NCBI GenBank assembly: GCA_030539135.1 | Contig: JAUNSQ010000112.1 | Span: forward strand, 1 to 5,233 | Reading direction: 5' to 3' | Source of the DNA: Synergistaceae bacterium | Lineage (GTDB): Bacteria > Synergistota > Synergistia > Synergistales > Synergistaceae | Length of the DNA stretch: 5,233 nucleotides | Shown here: positions 1-5,233 of the stretch, piece after piece | Numbering within the stretch: the stretch's first letter is position 1 | Layout of the letters: each line of letters starts with the position of its first letter | Program-made: the position numbers and the translations under genes | The notes under the pieces: model-generated | The model's input: the letters and a program-made list of their open reading frames with translations, nothing else | Told to the model about the DNA's origin: nothing | The model's database searches: none

Positions 1-81
1 CAGCCCGATCGCGCACCCCGCGGAGAGCAGGATGAAGCCTAACCGGCTGCCAAGAGTTTCTCTTTTTCCTGAATTAGCCAT
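1..81 (-). CDS. Sodium-dependent transporter of the NSS (neurotransmitter:sodium symporter) family, N-terminal fragment
   Basis: Only the first 27 codons are present; the gene continues past the left edge. The ATG at 81-79 is preceded by a strong ribosome binding site, GGGAGGAA, at 98-91 (minus strand), with a 9-nt spacer. The peptide reads MANSGKRETLGSRLGFILLS followed by AGCAIGL. This matches the start of NSS-family symporters such as LeuT, where a Lys-Arg-Glu stretch, an Arg-Leu-Gly and a Gly-x-Ala-Val/Ile-Gly-Leu lead into the unwound first membrane helix that binds sodium and substrate. Arg7 aligns with the LeuT intracellular-gate arginine, and Ala24 and Ile25 fall at sodium-site positions. 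From the family, it should be an inner-membrane amino-acid or amine:Na+ symporter of about 12 helices. The substrate cannot be told from this fragment. The gene is divergent from rsmA, with 139 bp between the start codons. Confidence 0.8.
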   Translation of the reverse strand, partial: MANSGKRETLGSRLGFILLSAGCAIGL

Positions 82-151
82 TGTAAATATTTCCTCCCAG
101 AAAAAGCTGTAATAATACGGGATATTTTAACTCATATTTCAATAATTTTCT

Positions 152-179
152 TTGTCATTATGGTTGGGTGTATTATAAT
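152..179 (+). promoter_or_regulatory. Sigma-70-type promoter for rsmA-trmB
   Basis: The -35 element TTGTCA (152-157, five of six matches to consensus) and the -10 element TATAAT (174-179, perfect) are separated by 16 bp. They lie in the AT-rich gap between the divergent transporter gene and rsmA. Transcription would start near 186, giving a leader of about 35 nt before the rsmA ATG at 221. The rest of the 82-220 gap holds nothing else I can support. A promoter for the leftward transporter gene must also lie here or overlap, but none stands out. Confidence 0.72.
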
Positions 180-207
180 TGCGCAGTTGCATTATCGATT
201 ATGAAAA

Positions 208-213
208 CAGAGG
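208..213 (+). promoter_or_regulatory. Ribosome binding site that decides the rsmA start
   Basis: CAGAGG sits 7 nt upstream of the ATG at 221. The same reading frame is open further upstream, with a TTG at 179. That codon overlaps the last base of the -10 hexamer and lies upstream of the expected transcription start, so it cannot be the start if this promoter is real. Confidence 0.6.
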
Positions 214-220
214 TTTATTG

Positions 221-1072
221 ATGCCGAGGACGATGCGCTTTTTTAATAACACGGAGATAGGGCAGAACTTCCTGATAGACCGCTCTGTCGTTGATTTTAT
301 ATTGAAACGCGCCGCGCTTACAACCGATGATAATGTTTTGGAGATCGGGCCTGGAGAGGGCATACTTACGAGAGGGCTTCTCTCGGGCGAATGCGCCTCA
401 GTAACGACGATAGAGCTTGATACGCGCCTTAAAGACGGAATAGGGGCCATAGCCGCGAGAGACGGCAGGCTAAAGCCGCTGTGGGGAGACGCGGTGCAGT
501 TCGATTATGAAAGCGGTCTGCCATGCTTCCCCAACAGGGTGATAGCCAATCTCCCATATCACATCACCACGCCGCTGTTATGGGTGTTTCTTGAGAAACT
601 TGTCCAGCATGGACTTGAGTATATGCTGTTGATGGTGCAGCTCGAATCGGCGCAGCGGATAACTTCGCCAGAGGGACATCGCGAGCGCTCGCCGCTCGGG
701 ATAACCATCGAGGCTATGGGAACTTCCGCCATACTGCGCAAGGTGCCGCCGAGCGCGTTTAGGCCGCAGCCAAAGGTGAATTCGTGCCTGATAGAGATAA
801 AAGCCGAGAGGCGGAAGGATTTACCGCTCAACAGAACGTGGCGCGCGCTGCTTACGAGGTCGTTCGCGCAGAGGAGAAAGACGCTCGTGAACAACTGGTC
901 GGCTGGCTACGCCGACGTAACGCGCGAGTCCGCGCTTGCCATACTCGAAAGGCATGGCATGAAACCGACCGCGCGGGCGGAGGAGCTGAGGCTTGACGAA
1001 TGGTTTGCTCTCGCGGAGGAAGAAGTCTTTAGCATTAAGCCTAAAATCAACAAGAAGGACGAAATACAATAG
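221..1072 (+). CDS. rsmA: 16S rRNA (adenine(1518)-N6/adenine(1519)-N6)-dimethyltransferase RsmA/KsgA
   Basis: This enzyme uses S-adenosylmethionine (SAM) to dimethylate two adjacent adenines in the 3'-terminal hairpin of 16S rRNA, a late step in small-subunit assembly. The protein is 283 aa, close to the usual 270-290. Motifs are in the expected order: GQNFLID (14-20); SAM-binding VLEIGPGEGILT (39-50); the acidic IELD (64-67); GDA (89-91); the catalytic NLPY followed by HITTPLL (110-120); VPPSAFRPQPKVNS (175-188); and FAQRRKTLVNN (215-225) in the C-terminal RNA-binding part. The VPP-x-AF-x-P form and the partner gene favour RsmA over the related Erm resistance methylases. The middle is divergent: QLESA (140-144) stands where most RsmA have QKEVA, and SPLGIT (157-162) where most have YG-x-LSV. 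The start at 221 is chosen from the promoter and ribosome-binding-site positions. It is followed by trmB with no gap, so the two are probably one transcript. Confidence 0.93.
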   Translation: MPRTMRFFNNTEIGQNFLIDRSVVDFILKRAALTTDDNVLEIGPGEGILTRGLLSGECASVTTIELDTRLKDGIGAIAARDGRLKPLWGDAVQFDYESGLPCFPNRVIANLPYHITTPLLWVFLEKLVQHGLEYMLLMVQLESAQRITSPEGHRERSPLGITIEAMGTSAILRKVPPSAFRPQPKVNSCLIEIKAERRKDLPLNRTWRALLTRSFAQRRKTLVNNWSAGYADVTRESALAILERHGMKPTARAEELRLDEWFALAEEEVFSIKPKINKKDEIQ

Positions 1073-2008
1073 ATGTTTTGGGATTTGGATAAAGTTATCG
1101 TGACGGAAAACGACGCCCTCCCTGTCGACTGGAAGTCTATGTCGCCGTCTGGGAGGATATTTGTCGAGATAGGGTTTGGAAACGGAGAGTTCCTTGAATA
1201 TTTGGCGAGGGCATATCCAGACGTCCTTATCGTAGGCGTAGAGGTATCGCAGTGGTGCGCGTCGAAAGGCGCGAGGTTGGCGCTCTCTAAAGGCCTTGGC
1301 AACATCAGGGTCATGCACGGCGACGCTCGATTTTTGCTGCGGCATTGTTTTCCTCTCGAGTCGGTCGAGAGGGTTTTTATGAATTTTCCATGTCCGTGGC
1401 CGAAGACGCGCCACGCGGCAAGGCGCGTAACGGTCCCCGTGTTCTCGGAGCTGCTCAATTATCTTCTCGTCCCGGGCGGCTCTTTCGAGCTCGCGACGGA
1501 CGTCGACTGGTACGCCGAGGAAGCGGCCAAGACGATTTCCGAACACGGCGCGTTCGACGCTGACCCTGTGCGGATAAACCCAGAACGGCCATATATGACG
1601 AAGTATGAACGAAAATGGAAGGCCATGGGCAAGGACACTTGGCATTTAACGCTGCGTAAGAACGGCAGTGTAAAACCTGAGACGGACGGAGATGAGGAAT
1701 GGGCCATGGAAGCGGAGACGAAGAGCGAAAAGACAGTTGAATGTGTGCTTGAGGCGCTGAAAGGCGCGGAGGGTACAGGCGTCGGAGACAAGGGGCACTG
1801 GGTGTTCCGTGAGTCGTTCATCTCAGCCGAAGGCGTTGGACTTGTCCTCGTCATAACGGCGGACGAGGGGTTTGAGCAGCATTTTTATCTAAAGGTGATA
1901 AAGAACGGCAGGGGCGGCATTACGATCAAGGTCGATTCGGTCGGCCACCCATACAGGACGCCAGCGATGCGGGCTGCTCTGCTCTTTGCGCTGGACAAAG
2001 CGAAATAG
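1073..2008 (+). CDS. trmB: tRNA (guanine(46)-N7-)-methyltransferase TrmB, long form with C-terminal extension
   Basis: TrmB uses SAM to make m7G at position 46 in the variable loop of tRNAs. The 311-aa protein has a Rossmann methyltransferase core at about 28-198: VEIGFGNGEFL (31-41, SAM motif I), GVEV (55-58), GDA (83-85), NFPCPWPKTRH (104-114), PGG (134-136), LATD (140-143) and TKYER (176-180). T176 and E179 match residues conserved in the family. The usual aspartate of the (N)FPDPWPK signature is Cys107 here (TGT at 1391-1393), which needs two base changes from either Asp codon. Residues about 199-311 extend past the usual end of about 210-240 aa. They contain a conserved-looking block, EGFEQHFYLKV then PYRTPAMRAAL, resembling the C-terminal region known from long TrmB of thermophiles. 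The ATG follows the rsmA TAG directly. AAGGA lies at 1055-1059 with a long 13-nt spacer, so translation is probably coupled to rsmA. Confidence 0.92.
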   Translation: MFWDLDKVIVTENDALPVDWKSMSPSGRIFVEIGFGNGEFLEYLARAYPDVLIVGVEVSQWCASKGARLALSKGLGNIRVMHGDARFLLRHCFPLESVERVFMNFPCPWPKTRHAARRVTVPVFSELLNYLLVPGGSFELATDVDWYAEEAAKTISEHGAFDADPVRINPERPYMTKYERKWKAMGKDTWHLTLRKNGSVKPETDGDEEWAMEAETKSEKTVECVLEALKGAEGTGVGDKGHWVFRESFISAEGVGLVLVITADEGFEQHFYLKVIKNGRGGITIKVDSVGHPYRTPAMRAALLFALDKAK

Positions 2009-2020
2009 GACATAAAAGAA

Positions 2021-2042
2021 GGGGCCGCTTACTGGCGGCCCC
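2021..2042. terminator. Hairpin terminator shared by convergent trmB and the amidohydrolase gene
   Basis: GGGGCCGC (2021-2028) pairs perfectly with GCGGCCCC (2035-2042) around a 6-nt loop, TTACTG. A2020-T2043 adds one more outer pair. The stem lies 12 nt after the trmB stop and 24 nt after the stop of the leftward gene. The minus-strand transcript continues into TTCTTTTATG, a reasonable U-tract, so it should work best for the amidohydrolase gene. The plus-strand tail (TCTTAGCG) is weak, so termination of rsmA-trmB may be less efficient. Confidence 0.75.
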
Positions 2043-2066
2043 TCTTAGCGTCTATATTCGACGATG

Positions 2067-3773
2067 TTATTTTGTATAGACTGTTTCTCCGCCGACGACC
2101 GTCCTAAGGACTTTGATATCTTTAATCTCCGTCGCGGGGCATTTCATGTAATCTCTGTCAAGCACGATGAAGTCAGCGAGTTTCCCAACTTCAAGGGAGC
2201 CTTTTTTGTTCTCCTCGAAAGAGGCGTATGCCGCCCAGATCGTGTAGGAGCGCAGGGCTTCTTCCCTTGTCATCTTCTCTTCTGGATACCATCCGCCAGC
2301 CGGTTTGAGTTTTGAATCCGTGCGCGTGACCGCGGCGTGCAGGCATATCCATGGGTCGACCGGTTCTACCGGAGCGTCTGTGCCGTTGGGGATTATCGAG
2401 CCTGTTTTAAGGATCTTTCTCCATGCGTATGAATATTTGATACGCTCGTGTCCGACGCGGTCTTCGGCCATATTCATATCGGATGTAGCGTGGCATGTCT
2501 GCATTGCGGGGAGTACTCCCAGCTTGACGAAACGCGGCAGATCCTTCGGCGACAATATCTGAGCGTGTTCTATCCTGAAACGGTGGTCTTTTCTTGGGTT
2601 CTCTTTCAGGACCTTTTCATAAATATCTAAGACCTGTCTGTTCGTCGCGTCGCCTATCGCGTGGGTGCACAGCTGGAATCCGGCGTCGTTGCCCTCTTTT
2701 ACGAGGGTATAGAGCTGTTCGTCGGTCAATTTGCCGTTGCCGCGGTGGCCTTTTCTGTCGCTGTAATCTTCGAGCATCCATGCGCTTCTCGCGCCGAGCG
2801 AGCCGTCGGCGGATATCTTGTAGCTTCTTATCTGCAGTCTGTCATTAAAGAGGCCGACCTGCGTCCCCTGCTTGAAAAATTTTCTGGCTCCGGCAATCAG
2901 TTCCTCTGGCGATGGGCGTCCTGTAACTCTGGCCATAACGTCGAGGCGGACTTTAAGTTTGTTCTCTTTGTACAATTTCTTCATCAGGTCGATCGTACCC
3001 TGATTTTCGCCGGCTGATGACGCGGATGTCAGCCCATAGCCGAAAAGTTCCTTCTGGGCGGCCATTAGCGCGTCGATGTTCTGGACTTCGGTGTACGCCG
3101 GGATAAGTTTGTTTATAACTTCCTGTGCCTGGTCCGTCATAACTCCAGTCGGGACGCCGTCCTTGTCTCTGAGGAATTCGCCGCCCGTCGGGTTCGGAGT
3201 GTCTTTGGTGACGCCAGCGAGTTCGAGAGCTTTGCTGTTGACCCATGACGCATGTCCGCACGTTCTGACGATGGCGACTGGCACGTTGAGGGCCACTGCG
3301 TCAAGATCCTGCCTGGTGGGGAACTCCGCAGGGTTCCATACCATCTGGTTCCATCCGCGCCCAACGATCCATTCTCCGGGACGAGCCTTTGCCGCCGCAG
3401 CTTTTACAGCCTTGAGTATCTCTTCCTTTGGTTTCCAATGGGCTTGGATGCGAAGTTTTGACTGCCCAAGGTTAAGAAAGTGTAGGTGCGAATCGTCCAG
3501 CCCCGGGATGACCGCCTTGCCGCCAAGGTCGACTACCTTTGTCTGTTTACCCGCCAAAGCCTGAGCGCCGCCGTTGCTTCCGGCGAAGATGATCTTTCCG
3601 TCCTTGACCGCGATAGCGTTTACTGATGAGAAAGACTTATCAACAGTGTATATCTTTCCGTTGAGCCAAATAGAATCGGCCGTTGTCGCTGCCGACGCGC
3701 ATACGGAGCATAATGCGACCGTCAAAGCGGCTAAACAAATAATGACGTAAAACGATGATGTTTTAGTTCTCAT
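2067..3773 (-). CDS. Exported YtcJ-like metal-dependent amidohydrolase (amidohydrolase 3 family)
   Basis: The 568-aa protein starts with a signal peptide: basic MRTK, a hydrophobic stretch at 8-25, and a signal peptidase I type ASA site with likely cleavage after residue 28. No lipobox is present, so it should be secreted or periplasmic. The mature part matches the YtcJ-like branch of the amidohydrolase superfamily (TIM barrel plus a small beta domain). Metal and catalytic candidates are HLH at 96-98, the bridging lysine K319 in SYKISADGSLG, H371 in THAIGD, H403 in RIEHAQ, and D466 in NGTDAP. Other family landmarks are GRGWNQ (138-143), QTCHATSDMNMAEDR (425-439) and a C-terminal KLADFIVLDRD. 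The set looks intact. These enzymes hydrolyse C-N bonds of amides or cyclic amides; the substrate of this one cannot be read from sequence. The ribosome binding site AAAGGGGA (3792-3785) lies 11 nt before the ATG. The gene appears monocistronic, with its own promoter and terminator. Confidence 0.9.
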   Translation of the reverse strand: MRTKTSSFYVIICLAALTVALCSVCASAATTADSIWLNGKIYTVDKSFSSVNAIAVKDGKIIFAGSNGGAQALAGKQTKVVDLGGKAVIPGLDDSHLHFLNLGQSKLRIQAHWKPKEEILKAVKAAAAKARPGEWIVGRGWNQMVWNPAEFPTRQDLDAVALNVPVAIVRTCGHASWVNSKALELAGVTKDTPNPTGGEFLRDKDGVPTGVMTDQAQEVINKLIPAYTEVQNIDALMAAQKELFGYGLTSASSAGENQGTIDLMKKLYKENKLKVRLDVMARVTGRPSPEELIAGARKFFKQGTQVGLFNDRLQIRSYKISADGSLGARSAWMLEDYSDRKGHRGNGKLTDEQLYTLVKEGNDAGFQLCTHAIGDATNRQVLDIYEKVLKENPRKDHRFRIEHAQILSPKDLPRFVKLGVLPAMQTCHATSDMNMAEDRVGHERIKYSYAWRKILKTGSIIPNGTDAPVEPVDPWICLHAAVTRTDSKLKPAGGWYPEEKMTREEALRSYTIWAAYASFEENKKGSLEVGKLADFIVLDRDYMKCPATEIKDIKVLRTVVGGETVYTK

Positions 3774-3799
3774 TTCTTGTGCTGTCCCCTTTATTTGAA

Positions 3800-3832
3800 T
3801 TATGGTTGGTTATGATTGTGAAATATTATGAT
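3800..3832. repeat. Three TTATGRT direct repeats around the predicted amidohydrolase transcription start
   Basis: TTATGGT (3800-3806), TTATGAT (3810-3816) and TTATGAT (3826-3832) occur in the same orientation, with starts 10 and 16 bp apart. They span the predicted -10 and start site of the leftward amidohydrolase gene. They could be operator half-sites, but the region is AT-rich and such short matches can arise by chance. No regulator is known from the window. Confidence 0.25.
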
Positions 3833-3852
3833 GTTGTACGTACCATTGTCAA
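3825..3852 (-). promoter_or_regulatory. Sigma-70-type promoter for the amidohydrolase gene
   Basis: Reading leftward, a perfect -35 TTGACA (3852-3847) is followed after 16 bp by CATAAT (3830-3825). With an 18-bp spacer, the alternative -10 is TAATAT (3828-3823). Either would start transcription near 3815-3819, about 45 nt before the ATG at 3773. The spacer contains the 8-bp palindrome GTACGTAC (3836-3843). Just upstream of the -35, CAAAGT occurs twice, 7 bp apart, on the plus strand (3856-3861 and 3863-3868). The remaining AT-rich gap, 3869-3930, shows nothing else I can name. Confidence 0.65.
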
Positions 3853-3930
3853 GCACAAAGTTCAAAGTAAAATGTTCAGTATATTGCAGATAAAAATACA
3901 CATTAAGTAACCGCGCCATTTATAACAAAT

Positions 3931-3959
3931 AAATGTCCCCGATGGTATCGGGGACATTT
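3931..3959 (-). terminator. Hairpin terminator after the C1A peptidase gene
   Basis: A perfect 13-bp stem, AAATGTCCCCGAT (3931-3943) with ATCGGGGACATTT (3947-3959), surrounds a 3-nt loop. It begins 31 nt after the stop codon of the peptidase gene. The minus-strand transcript runs into ATTTGTTATAAA, which together with the TTT of the stem base gives a U-rich end. The symmetric A and T tracts mean it could also stop rightward transcription. It separates the peptidase gene from the amidohydrolase promoter, making two independent units. Confidence 0.8.
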
Positions 3960-3990
3960 GTATACGCTGCATATCAAAAACGAATGATTA

Positions 3991-5233
3991 TTATCGTACC
4001 GGTGTTTGCCCTTTTCTATTTCTCTTGAACATGATTGGGACCGCAGCGAATATCAGCAGCACAGCCCAGTCCGCGTTGCATCCGCCGGAGCTGTTTTGGG
4101 CCGGAGGGATCGTGAACGCCTTGAGGCATACGTTGCTGCCCCATTCGTCGGGCACGGTGTCGGTCCAATCTGTGCCGTTTGATGATTTCCAGCAGCGGCC
4201 CTTTTCAAATGTCGCCTTACTCACTTCGTCTTCCATGCCGGTATTTGACTCAATGGGCACTCTCCTGACGATCTTCCCTGGCGTCGTTACTTTGACGACC
4301 ACGGAGAACTTTTCCCCTTTGGCAAGCGCGACTGGGGACGGTAATTTCAAAGTGTTATATCCGCCATATTTCAGAGTCTTTGAAAACGCGGCCTTTAAAT
4401 CTCCTGAGGTTGGCGACCCTGAGCAACCAGTGTATATCTTTGCTTCGCACTCCGCGTTGGGAAGAGGTGTGTAGAACGCTATCGAGACGAGCGACTCGTT
4501 GCGCCCCGCCGTGAATATATTCGCGAAGGCGGACGTGTCCATTCCGTAAGCGGACGACAGCGCGTTACGCGGAGCAACATTATCGTCGTCCTCAAACTCA
4601 GGGTCTTCCTCTTCCTCACCCTCGGGGTCTTCGGGAGGGATATATCTTCCGTCGTCGGTGAATACTACTAACCCCAGCGGGTCATACTGGTATATTTTCT
4701 CTTCCGCTACTGCGCTTTCGGCAATGAACGCGTTGGCGTTGCATAGGCTATTTTCCTCATACGAAACGTAATAATATCCGTTGTCTCCGTACTCGGTCCC
4801 CCAACTGTTCCTCACGATCCACGCGCCGTCGGAGGCAGGCTTCATATCGGGGCTGTAGACGCCGCCGAAATCATCGCGGCTGAAGTCGTCGTTCCATCCG
4901 ACGATAAGCACCGCATGGTTGGCCCTTGTCTTTCCAAAGTCTCCAGTGTAATACCCGGCGGCGGCGCTTAACAGCTTTGAGTCGTCGGGGATGCCCGCGG
5001 AGGGGTCTTCGTCGGGGTGGAAGATGTCGACCGTTATAGCCCCGCAGTCCAATATCATATCTTTCAGCAGCTTTATCCTGGCTTCGCTGTTGTTGCTAAT
5101 ATCCACAGTCTCTGTGTTTTTTAATTTGTGCAGGTCGTCGCTTGCAAAATATACCCCTGTGACTTTGAAATCCTGAGACGCTGCGACGGGTTTATATATG
5201 CTGGATATATGTTCCGGGTACGGAGCTTTTGAT
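3991..5233 (-). CDS. Papain-like (C1A) cysteine peptidase with lectin-like domain and Synerg-CTERM anchor, 5' end missing
   Basis: The frame is open to the right edge, giving 413 visible residues; the N-terminus and catalytic Cys lie outside. Numbering here is from the first visible codon (5232-5230). The C-terminal half of a papain-fold domain shows the catalytic His in NHAVLIVGWND (H106) and the catalytic Asn in IVRNSWGTEYGDNGYYYVSY (N142). An Asp/Glu-rich linker follows at about 201-217. Residues about 219-380 resemble the lectin-like beta domain found after such peptidases: the SIAFYTP, AKIYTG and KGEKFSVVVKV strands, then an RCWKSSNGTDW block. The end is SSGGC (Cys385), a hydrophobic helix and KRNRK. 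By family knowledge this is a secreted protease held at the cell surface. The in-frame GTG at 5106 has no ribosome binding site and lies inside the fold, so it is not the start. Substrate is unknown. Confidence 0.88.
   Translation of the reverse strand, partial: SKAPYPEHISSIYKPVAASQDFKVTGVYFASDDLHKLKNTETVDISNNSEARIKLLKDMILDCGAITVDIFHPDEDPSAGIPDDSKLLSAAAGYYTGDFGKTRANHAVLIVGWNDDFSRDDFGGVYSPDMKPASDGAWIVRNSWGTEYGDNGYYYVSYEENSLCNANAFIAESAVAEEKIYQYDPLGLVVFTDDGRYIPPEDPEGEEEEDPEFEDDDNVAPRNALSSAYGMDTSAFANIFTAGRNESLVSIAFYTPLPNAECEAKIYTGCSGSPTSGDLKAAFSKTLKYGGYNTLKLPSPVALAKGEKFSVVVKVTTPGKIVRRVPIESNTGMEDEVSKATFEKGRCWKSSNGTDWTDTVPDEWGSNVCLKAFTIPPAQNSSGGCNADWAVLLIFAAVPIMFKRNRKGQTPVR
3994..4089 (-). other. 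Synerg-CTERM sorting signal
   Basis: The last 32 codons encode SGGC, then a hydrophobic span (WAVLLIFAAVPIMF) and the basic run KRNRK with a short QTPVR tail. This tripartite layout, with an invariant-type Cys after Gly-Gly, is the Synerg-CTERM signal described from Synergistota proteins. By analogy with MYXO-CTERM, the Cys is the probable processing or anchoring site, cut by an intramembrane protease encoded elsewhere. The tail after the basic run is slightly longer than is typical. Confidence 0.85.

Noticed and set aside
101..151. Leftward promoter for the NSS transporter (TTGAAA with TATTAT)
   Set aside because: The spacer would be 19 bp and nearby alternatives are equally weak in this AT-rich stretch, so no single promoter can be supported.
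179..220. Upstream TTG start for rsmA, adding 14 residues
   Set aside because: The TTG overlaps the predicted -10 element and would be upstream of the transcription start. The extra residues match nothing in the family, and the ATG at 221 has a well-spaced ribosome binding site.
221..1072. Erm-type macrolide-resistance methylase
   Set aside because: The fold and the PKVNS motif are shared, but the VPP-x-AF-x-P form, the C-terminal RRKTL-x-NN context and the operon with trmB fit housekeeping RsmA better.
821..1645. Long minus-strand open frame (274 codons) across rsmA and trmB
   Set aside because: It is antisense to two strongly supported genes, has an Arg- and Pro-rich composition typical of a shadow frame, shows no family motif and crosses the rsmA/trmB junction.
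3076..3564. Plus-strand open frame (162 codons) inside the amidohydrolase gene
   Set aside because: It lies opposite a complete, motif-rich coding region, has no ribosome binding site that stands out and encodes a low-information sequence. It is a by-product of GC-rich codon use.
3931..3959. Perfect inverted repeat as a mobile-element end or CRISPR-like repeat
   Set aside because: It occurs once in the window, sits 31 nt after a stop codon and is followed by a U-rich tail on that strand, which is explained by a terminator.
3991..5106. GTG at 5106 as the start of the peptidase gene
   Set aside because: The frame is open beyond it to the window edge, the upstream residues look like normal peptidase sequence, there is no ribosome binding site, and starting here would remove the signal peptide and catalytic Cys.

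Overview
The window looks like an ordinary chromosomal segment from a member of the Synergistota, perhaps close to Cloacibacillus or Synergistes. The strongest clue is the C-terminus of the protein encoded at the right edge. It has a Gly-Gly-Cys motif, one hydrophobic helix and a basic tail, which is the Synerg-CTERM sorting signal known from this phylum. Coding regions are moderately GC-rich with frequent ATA (Ile) and AGG (Arg) codons, while intergenic stretches are strongly AT-rich. The genus is an inference.

Layout from left to right. At 1-81 (minus) is the first 27 codons of a sodium-dependent neurotransmitter:sodium symporter (NSS)-family transporter that runs off the left edge. It is divergent from a plus-strand pair: rsmA (221-1072, 16S rRNA adenine dimethyltransferase) and trmB (1073-2008, tRNA m7G46 methyltransferase). 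The rsmA stop codon directly abuts the trmB start (TAGATG), and a near-consensus promoter lies at 152-179. A GC-rich hairpin at 2021-2042 separates trmB from the convergent gene at 2067-3773 (minus), an exported YtcJ-like metal-dependent amidohydrolase with its own promoter near 3825-3852. Upstream of that promoter, a perfect 13-bp hairpin at 3931-3959 ends the next minus-strand gene (3991 to beyond 5233). That gene encodes a papain-like (C1A) cysteine peptidase with an acidic linker, a lectin-like domain and the Synerg-CTERM tail; its N-terminal part, including the catalytic cysteine, lies outside the window.

The functions split into two themes. The plus-strand pair modifies RNA. The minus-strand genes look like separate transcription units for cell-envelope functions: a solute symporter, an exported amidohydrolase and a surface peptidase. 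These would suit a peptide- and amino-acid-fermenting organism, but no shared pathway is shown by the sequence.

I see no mobile element, CRISPR array, tRNA, rRNA or defence system, and no evidence of an undescribed multi-gene system. The points most worth a second look are the Asp-to-Cys change in the TrmB signature motif together with its long C-terminal extension, the Synerg-CTERM peptidase architecture, and short repeats and a palindrome around the amidohydrolase promoter.
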